Positions 58,529 to 64,000 of a stretch of DNA of 64,000 nucleotides are shown here, one piece after another. Both the position numbers and the translations under genes were made by a program. The stretch covers positions 238,204 to 302,203 of the forward strand of contig NZ_SSON01000077.1 in NCBI RefSeq assembly GCF_029871245.1, in the 5' to 3' direction. How positions within the stretch are numbered: position 1 is the stretch's first letter; each line of letters begins with the position of its first letter. Source of the stretch: Pseudomonas sp. BN102. Lineage in GTDB: Bacteria > Pseudomonadota > Gammaproteobacteria > Pseudomonadales > Pseudomonadaceae. The notes beneath the pieces were generated by a model that had not been told where the DNA came from, did not search any database, and saw only the letters and a list, made by a program, of their open reading frames with translations.

Positions 58529-58550
58529 GGCCGAACCGCGGGGTTCGGCC
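58529..58550 (+). terminator. Hairpin after psd
   Basis: GGCCGAACC gcgg GGTTCGGCC, nine-base perfect stem 14 bases after the psd stop, enclosed by GATCC/GGATC. No U-tract, so termination is unproven. Confidence 0.5.
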
Positions 58551-58702
58551 AGGGTTGGATCAGGAAGGAGGCACGCGCAGGCCGCGCAGTGCCAACGCGA
58601 CTACAGCCCTGCCATGGATAGGCTGCCACTGCGTACCGATGCTGATAGAGTGCTGAAATCCTATCCAAACTAACAAACGAGACGTCGGAGTACCGGATCC
58701 AG

Positions 58703-60529
58703 ATGGACCACCAGAGCCCTCACCTGCTGTTGCGCGTTCCCACGCCGAGCAAACGGAGCCTGTCCTTCTGCGGTGCCACGCCTCGCGAATTGAAACGCTG
58801 GATCTCTCTCCTGCCGAAGGCCAACCTCGGCGAAACCGCGCGCCAGCTCTACCAGGCCCTGATGGAGTTGAACCAGCTGGTGACCCCCAGCGAAAACCGC
58901 CTGCAATTGCTGGAGCTGATGCGCCCGGAAGTCCATTTCGTGTGCCTGCACCTGGAACGACACTTCCTCGGCCAGTCCATTGTCCTGGACGAGCGCCCGC
59001 GCAAGGTCGCCAACCTCTGCCAGGCCCTGCAGAACCATCTGGCCATTGGCTACAAGCTGATCATCGTGCAGGAATCGCCTCACTCGAGCCGCGATCGCGA
59101 GCGCACCCAGGTCCTCACTGTCGCCCTGCAACGGGCAATGCACAGCCTGAACGGCCCGCTGATACGTTCCAGCCAGCTCTACTGCCCGGTACCCGAAGGC
59201 CTCTGGCTGGAGCTGCACCAGATCTATCAACTGGCGCAGAGCCGCCAGCTCCAACGCATCACCGTGCGCGACCCACTGGCACGCCATACCCAAGCCCTCA
59301 GCGCCGAGCAGAGCTACCTGGTAGCGCTGTTGCTGGGCTGCGCCCGTTGCAACCAGATGCGCCAGAATGGCATCGCCCGCCTGGCGGAGGCCCTGGAGCC
59401 CTGGAGCGCCCTGGTGCGCCTGCAATCGGCCGAGCTGCCTTCCAGCCTGTTCGCCGTGGCGCCACAGTTGGACGGCCCGCCGCGCTACAAGGCGCTGTTC
59501 CATGAGGTCGACCCGCGCACCCTGCTAGGCCTCGACTCGCTGCCGCTGGTGGACGCCATCAAGGAATACCTGCTGCTGCCGGATGAGGAGCGCCAGCGGT
59601 CGCGCCTGCTGATGCCCGAAGGCCTGAGCCTGGACCTGCTGCAGCACCTGAGTTCGGCCTGGGGCGACATCTCCGAGCGCACCTTCCAGCGCAACCCCGG
59701 CCAGGGCCGCCTGACCCTGTGCATCGGCATGAGCGCTCTGCACTTCTTCCTGGCCGACAGCCGCCCCTTCGGCGATGTGCTCAAGCTGCCCCAGGAAGTC
59801 GGCCAGGCGGTGTTCGACACGTCTGGCAGCAAGCCTGCGAAAGACATCTGGGCCAATGCCTTCGACGCCCAGCCCGACCAGGGCTGGCGGTCGGGCATGG
59901 CCATGGAGGAGATCGAATACACCAGGCCCGTCGCCGAAAGCAGTGCGCCGCCGCGCCAGGCCAGTGCCGCGCCGGAAAGCTACCCGACCTTCAGCGTCTC
60001 AGTGGTCAACCACAGCCCCGGCGGTTATTGCCTGAGCTGGCCCAGGGAGGTCCCCAGCCAACTGCAGGCCGGCGAACTGCTCGGCGTGCAGGACGCCCCG
60101 GGCCAGGGCTGGAGCATCGCCGTGGTGCGCTGGATCCGCCAGGTACGCGGCGGCGGCACGCAGATGGGCATCGAGCTGGTGGCCCCCCAGGCACAGTCCT
60201 GCGGTGCGCTCCTGCTGCGCAAGGGCGAGCAGAACAGCCACTATCTGCGCGCCCTGCTGCTGCCGGCGATCGGCGCCATTTCCCGTCCCGCCACCTTGAT
60301 CACAACGCGCCTGCCCTTCCAGGAGGGCAACAAGGTGCAGATCAACCTGCACGGCGACGAGTACCGCGCCGTGCTGACCCGGCGCCTGACCAGCACCGGC
60401 AGTTTCAATCAGTTCGAGTACCGCGTTTTCGAGCAGCCGGCATCGCCCCAGGGGAAACCTGTCACAGCTCCGGGAAGCCATCCCCAAGGTGGCGAGGAAG
60501 ATTTTGACTCGCTATGGAAGTCGCTGTAG
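58703..60529 (+). CDS. PilZ-like domain protein next to fimX
   Basis: Cytosolic protein of 608 residues. The N-terminal ~400 residues are helical with no motif I can name (LQLLELMRPEVHFVCLHLERHFLGQ). The C-terminal part (about 425-550) has a PilZ-like motif VVNHSPGGYCLSW, matching (D/N)xSxxG, but the Arg-rich RxxxR stretch expected just before it is absent, so c-di-GMP binding is uncertain. The start has only a distant GGAG. It is 59 bases upstream of fimX, in tandem, which suggests a shared role in surface motility. Confidence 0.7.
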   Translation: MDHQSPHLLLRVPTPSKRSLSFCGATPRELKRWISLLPKANLGETARQLYQALMELNQLVTPSENRLQLLELMRPEVHFVCLHLERHFLGQSIVLDERPRKVANLCQALQNHLAIGYKLIIVQESPHSSRDRERTQVLTVALQRAMHSLNGPLIRSSQLYCPVPEGLWLELHQIYQLAQSRQLQRITVRDPLARHTQALSAEQSYLVALLLGCARCNQMRQNGIARLAEALEPWSALVRLQSAELPSSLFAVAPQLDGPPRYKALFHEVDPRTLLGLDSLPLVDAIKEYLLLPDEERQRSRLLMPEGLSLDLLQHLSSAWGDISERTFQRNPGQGRLTLCIGMSALHFFLADSRPFGDVLKLPQEVGQAVFDTSGSKPAKDIWANAFDAQPDQGWRSGMAMEEIEYTRPVAESSAPPRQASAAPESYPTFSVSVVNHSPGGYCLSWPREVPSQLQAGELLGVQDAPGQGWSIAVVRWIRQVRGGGTQMGIELVAPQAQSCGALLLRKGEQNSHYLRALLLPAIGAISRPATLITTRLPFQEGNKVQINLHGDEYRAVLTRRLTSTGSFNQFEYRVFEQPASPQGKPVTAPGSHPQGGEEDFDSLWKSL

Positions 60530-60588
60530 ATTCCCGACTCATCACCATTCGTCGCCTATTCGCGCTCATTCGGCGCTAAGCACAGGCC

Positions 60589-62658
60589 ATGGCCATCGAA
60601 AAGAAAACGATCCGTCTGCTGATCCTGGAAGACTCGCAGAACGAAGCCGAGCGCCTGGTCAGCCTATTCCGCAATGCCGGACGCGCGACCCGCGTGCACC
60701 GCATCCTTTCCGCCGATGACCTCAGCGAAGCCCTGCAGCAGAGCTGGGACCTGCTGATCGCCGCGCCCAGCAGCGAACTCCTGAACCCCAGCGAAGCCCT
60801 CAACAGCATCCGCCGCCAGTCCAAGGACATTCCCTTCATCCAGCTGGTGCCGGACAACGACTCAGACCTGATCACCGAAGCCCTGGCCCTAGGCGCGCAG
60901 GACGCTCTGCCCCAGGGCGAGGACGAGCGCCTGGTGCTGGTGGCCAACCGCGAACTGGCCAACCTCGAGCAACGCCGTGCGCGGCGCGCCGCCGAAGTCG
61001 GTCTGCGCGAGGCGGAGAAGCGCTGCCAACTGCTGCTGGACAGCTCCGTGGACGCCATCGCCTACGTCCACGACGGCATGCATATCTATGCCAACCGCGC
61101 CTATGTGGAAATGTTCGGCTACGACGATGGCGACGAACTCGAAGGCATGCCGATGATCGACCTGATCGCCGGCGCCGACCAGGCCGGCTTCAAGGACTTC
61201 CTGAAGAACTACCGCGACGGCGAAGGTAGCGGCGAACTCACCTGCAATGGCTGCAAGGTGGACGGCCAACCCTTCCAGGCGCGCATGGGCTTCTCCCCCG
61301 CCACCTACGATGGCGAACCCTGCATCCAGGTGGTGATCCGCGCCGAGTCCGATAGCGCAGAGCTGGAAGAGAAGCTGCGCGAGATCAGCAGCCAGGACCT
61401 GGTCACCGGCCTGTTCAATCGCGCCCACTTCAACGAGTTGCTCGACGCCTCCACCGAGCGTGCGGTCAAGGCCGGCCAGCCGGCCAGCCTCGCTTACATC
61501 CGGGTTGCCCGCTATTCCAGCCTCCTGGCCGAAATCGGAATCGCCGGCGTCGACCTGCTGCTCACCGACCTGGCCAACCTGCTGCGCGCTCACTTCGCCG
61601 GGGACGCCCAACTGGCCCGCTACGGCGACGACGTGTTTGGCGTACTGCAACAGGGACTCACGCCAGAACAGGCCGCGGAAGGCCTGCGCAGCCTGCTGAA
61701 AAAGATCGATATTCACCTGTTCGACGTCAGCAGCCGGACCGTGCAGGTCAGCCTGTGCATCGGCGTCGCCGGCCTCAGCGAAACCACGCCCAAGGCCCAG
61801 GACGTGGTGGACCGCGCCCACCGGTGCGCCGACGAGCTAGGGGACGAGAACGGCCTGAAGCTCTACGACCCGGCCGAGGAACTGGCCGCCGCGGCCAACC
61901 GCGGCAATCTGCTGGCCATGGTCCGGCAGGCCCTGGAGAACAACAGCTTCCGCCTGCTGTTCCAGCCGATCATCAGCCTGCGCGGCGACAGTTTCGAGCA
62001 TTATGAAGTGCTGCTGCGCCTGCTCAGCCCCCAGGGCGAGGAAGTGCCGCCCGTCGACTTCCTCGACGCCGCCAAGGAAGCCGGCCTGGCCGAGAGGATC
62101 GACCGCTGGGTGATACTCAACTCCATCAAGCTGCTTGCAGAACACCGCACCAAGGGTCACAACACCCGGTTGTTCGTCCACCTCTCCGGCGCCAGCCTGC
62201 AGGACCAGACCCTGCTGCCCTGGCTCAGCGTCGCGCTGAAGGCGGCACGGCTGCCGTCCGACGCGCTGATCTTCCAGTTCAGCGAACCGGACGCCATCGC
62301 CTACCTGAAGCAGGCCAAGGTGCTGACCCAGGGACTGGCGGAGCTGCATTGCCAGGTGGCCATGAGCCAGTTTGGCTGCGCCTTGAACCCCTTCAATACC
62401 CTCAAGCACCTGACCATCGACTTCGTGAAAGTCGATGGCTCCTTCACCCACGACTTGAGCCGGGCGGAGAACCAGGAAGTCCTCAAAACCCTGCTGGCCA
62501 GCCTGCATGCCCAGGCCAAGCTGACCATAGTGCCCTTCGTCGAGACCGCCAGCGTGCTGGCGACCCTCTGGCAGGCCGGCGTCAACTACATCCAGGGCTA
62601 CTACCTGCAAGGCCCCAGCCAGGCCATGGATTACGACTTCTCGTCGGGGGACGAGTAG
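60589..62658 (+). CDS. fimX: Type IV pilus c-di-GMP effector FimX
   Basis: 689 residues: REC-like (about 5-125, lacking the phosphoacceptor Asp: WDLLIAAPS), PAS (about 140-255), degenerate GGDEF (about 265-425, motif reads RYGDDVFGVL) and degenerate EAL (about 435-685, motif EVLLRLL). The GGDEF site is broken and EAL reads EVL, so it binds rather than makes or degrades c-di-GMP, as known for P. aeruginosa FimX, which localises pilus assembly at the pole. Start ATG has a weak Shine-Dalgarno; translation may depend on the upstream gene. Confidence 0.93.
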   Translation: MAIEKKTIRLLILEDSQNEAERLVSLFRNAGRATRVHRILSADDLSEALQQSWDLLIAAPSSELLNPSEALNSIRRQSKDIPFIQLVPDNDSDLITEALALGAQDALPQGEDERLVLVANRELANLEQRRARRAAEVGLREAEKRCQLLLDSSVDAIAYVHDGMHIYANRAYVEMFGYDDGDELEGMPMIDLIAGADQAGFKDFLKNYRDGEGSGELTCNGCKVDGQPFQARMGFSPATYDGEPCIQVVIRAESDSAELEEKLREISSQDLVTGLFNRAHFNELLDASTERAVKAGQPASLAYIRVARYSSLLAEIGIAGVDLLLTDLANLLRAHFAGDAQLARYGDDVFGVLQQGLTPEQAAEGLRSLLKKIDIHLFDVSSRTVQVSLCIGVAGLSETTPKAQDVVDRAHRCADELGDENGLKLYDPAEELAAAANRGNLLAMVRQALENNSFRLLFQPIISLRGDSFEHYEVLLRLLSPQGEEVPPVDFLDAAKEAGLAERIDRWVILNSIKLLAEHRTKGHNTRLFVHLSGASLQDQTLLPWLSVALKAARLPSDALIFQFSEPDAIAYLKQAKVLTQGLAELHCQVAMSQFGCALNPFNTLKHLTIDFVKVDGSFTHDLSRAENQEVLKTLLASLHAQAKLTIVPFVETASVLATLWQAGVNYIQGYYLQGPSQAMDYDFSSGDE

Positions 62659-62722
62659 GGGCTAGCTCATTCGCCAAGCAGAGCGAAGCTTAACCTCTAC
62701 CCCGACTCACAGATTCCAGCCA

Positions 62723-62752
62723 CGAAAAAGCCGCCCGAAGGCGGCTTTTTCG
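62723..62752. terminator. Bidirectional terminator of fimX and serB
   Basis: AAAAAGCCGCC cgaa GGCGGCTTTTT with matching flanks CG/CG; U-tracts on both strands between the convergent genes. Confidence 0.93.
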
Positions 62753-62767
62753 TGTCCGGCACGGCGA

Positions 62768-63982
62768 TCAGTCCTGTCCGTCGCGATCGCGGAAACCCAG
62801 CAGGTAAAGAATGCCGTCCAGGCCCAGGGTAGAGATGGCCTGCTTGGCCGACTGTTTGACCAGCGGCTTGGCGCGGAAGGCCACGCCCAGGCCGGCCAGG
62901 CCAAGCATCGGCAGGTCGTTGGCGCCGTCACCCACAGCAATGGTCTGCTCCAGGCGCAGCCCTTCCTTCTCGGCCAGCTCGCGCAGCAGGTCGGCCTTGC
63001 GCTGAGCGTCGACTATCGGCTCCACGGCCACGCCGGTCAGCTTGCCGTCGACAATCTGCAGCTCGTTGGCGAACACGTAGTCGATGCCCAGCTTGGCCTG
63101 CAATTGCTTCGCGAAATAGCTGAAGCCGCCGGAGAGGATGGCGGTCTTGTAGCCCAGGCGCTTGAGCTCGGCGAACAGGGTTTCCGCCCCTTCGGTGAGC
63201 CGCAGCGAAGCGCCGATCTCTTCCAGCACATCCTCGGAGAGCCCCTGGAGCAGCGCCAGGCGTTCCTTGAAGCTGGCGCGGAAGTCGAACTCGCCGCGCA
63301 TGGCGCGCTCGGTGATCTCTGCCACCTGCTCGCCGACGCCGGCGGCCTTGGCCAATTCGTCGATGACTTCGGCCTCGATCAGCGTCGAGTCCATGTCGAA
63401 CACCGCCAGGCGGCGGTTGCGGCGGAACACCGAATCACGCTGGAAGGCGATATCGACGTTCAACTCCTGTGCCACGCTGAGGAACTCGGCGCGCAGGGCC
63501 ACCGGGTCGGCCGGCTCGCCGCGCACGGAGAACTCGATGCAGCCCTTGCCCTGGTCGACCGGCATGTCCAGCGGCATGCGTCCCGACAGACGGTCGATGT
63601 GGTCGATGTTGAGACCGTACTTCGCGGTGATGGAACTCACTCGCTGCAGCTGCTCCGCGGTCACCTTGCGCGTCAGCAGGGTGACAATGTAGCGGCTCTT
63701 GCCCTGGCCACCCACCCACTGCTGGTAGTCGGCCTCGGACACCGGGGTGAAGCGCACCTGCTGGTCCAGCTTGTAGGCCGTGAACAGCACGTCCTTGAGT
63801 ACGGACGAGGCCATGGCGTTATCCGGGATTTCCACCAGGATGCCGAACGACAGGGTGTCGTGAATCACCGCCTGGCCGATGTCCAGGATGTTTACGCCGC
63901 CCTGGGCGAGCACGCCGGTGATGGCCGCGGTCAGGCCGGGGCGGTCTTCCCCAGTGATGTTGATCAGGACAATCTCGCGCAA
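62768..63982 (-). CDS. serB: Phosphoserine phosphatase
   Basis: 404 residues; last step of serine synthesis. N-terminal pair of ACT-like domains (about 1-165: MREIVLINITGEDRPGLTAAITGVL and YIVTLLTRKVTAEQLQR) and a HAD domain with catalytic DMDST (in VFDMDSTLIEAEVIDELA), SGGFSYFAKQL and VGDGANDLPML. The start is TTG: the family begins MREIVLIN, and GAGGGAGG lies seven bases before the TTG. The full gene is inside the window. Confidence 0.95.
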   Translation of the reverse strand: MREIVLINITGEDRPGLTAAITGVLAQGGVNILDIGQAVIHDTLSFGILVEIPDNAMASSVLKDVLFTAYKLDQQVRFTPVSEADYQQWVGGQGKSRYIVTLLTRKVTAEQLQRVSSITAKYGLNIDHIDRLSGRMPLDMPVDQGKGCIEFSVRGEPADPVALRAEFLSVAQELNVDIAFQRDSVFRRNRRLAVFDMDSTLIEAEVIDELAKAAGVGEQVAEITERAMRGEFDFRASFKERLALLQGLSEDVLEEIGASLRLTEGAETLFAELKRLGYKTAILSGGFSYFAKQLQAKLGIDYVFANELQIVDGKLTGVAVEPIVDAQRKADLLRELAEKEGLRLEQTIAVGDGANDLPMLGLAGLGVAFRAKPLVKQSAKQAISTLGLDGILYLLGFRDRDGQD

Positions 63983-64000
63983 GGCACACCTCCCTCTGCG

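Overview
The window is chromosomal DNA of a GC-rich Pseudomonas. The protein sequences are typical of the genus: azurin with its exact copper ligands, a FimX with degenerate catalytic motifs, and the AmaA/AmaB/AmaR pipecolate genes. From memory, the gene order from the azurin gene to serB follows the P. aeruginosa PAO1 PA4922-PA4960 block almost gene for gene. REP-like dyads typical of the genus sit in several intergenic gaps. I see no insertion sequence, prophage, CRISPR array or base-composition island, so most of the window is conserved core chromosome.

Layout. 1-9.6 kb (mostly minus): a branched-chain/hydrophobic amino acid type ABC transporter (livK-livH-livM-livG-livF), then the L-pipecolate/lysine catabolic pair amaB-amaA with divergent regulator amaR. 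livK has a textbook sigma-54 promoter and an NtrC-box-like site. 9.7-13.2 kb: azurin, a LysE-type exporter, a LOG-family hydrolase and a small DUF3465-DCC-GNAT operon. 13.3-21.1 kb (minus): an MscS channel, then a three-gene transglutaminase / ATP-grasp / alpha-E / putative amidoligase operon that looks like an uncharacterised peptide-modifying system. 21.5-28.5 kb: YgiQ radical SAM protein, the diguanylate cyclase NicD, alanine racemase and DnaB. 28.7-34.5 kb (minus): rpsF-rpsR-DUF2232-rplI with a structured S6:S18-type leader, rlmB and rnr. 34.6-34.98 kb: two identical tandem tRNA-Leu(CAG) genes. 35-37 kb: a chemoreceptor.

37.1-50.1 kb (minus): the conserved gammaproteobacterial cluster nnr-tsaE-amiB-mutL-miaA-hfq-hflX-hflK-hflC-DUF2065-hisZ-purA, covering metabolite repair, tRNA modification, cell-wall hydrolysis, mismatch repair, RNA chaperoning, membrane protease control and purine synthesis. 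50.2-53 kb: queG, orn and rsgA (tRNA modification, nanoRNA turnover, 30S maturation). 53-55 kb: motA-motB flagellar stator with a candidate sigma-28 promoter, divergent from an HDOD protein. 56.8-58.5 kb: rhodanese rhdA and phosphatidylserine decarboxylase psd. 58.7-62.7 kb: a PilZ-like protein and the c-di-GMP effector fimX. 62.8-64 kb: serB with a TTG start.

Five genes use non-ATG starts supported by Shine-Dalgarno spacing or family alignment (hflX, serB, nicD, the chemoreceptor, the transglutaminase-amidoligase). Most novel-looking elements are the transglutaminase/ATP-grasp operon, the sigma-54/NtrC-like control region of livK, nested inverted repeats near 11.9 kb, the rnr upstream mini-ORF, the duplicated tRNA unit and a structured repeat upstream of rhdA.
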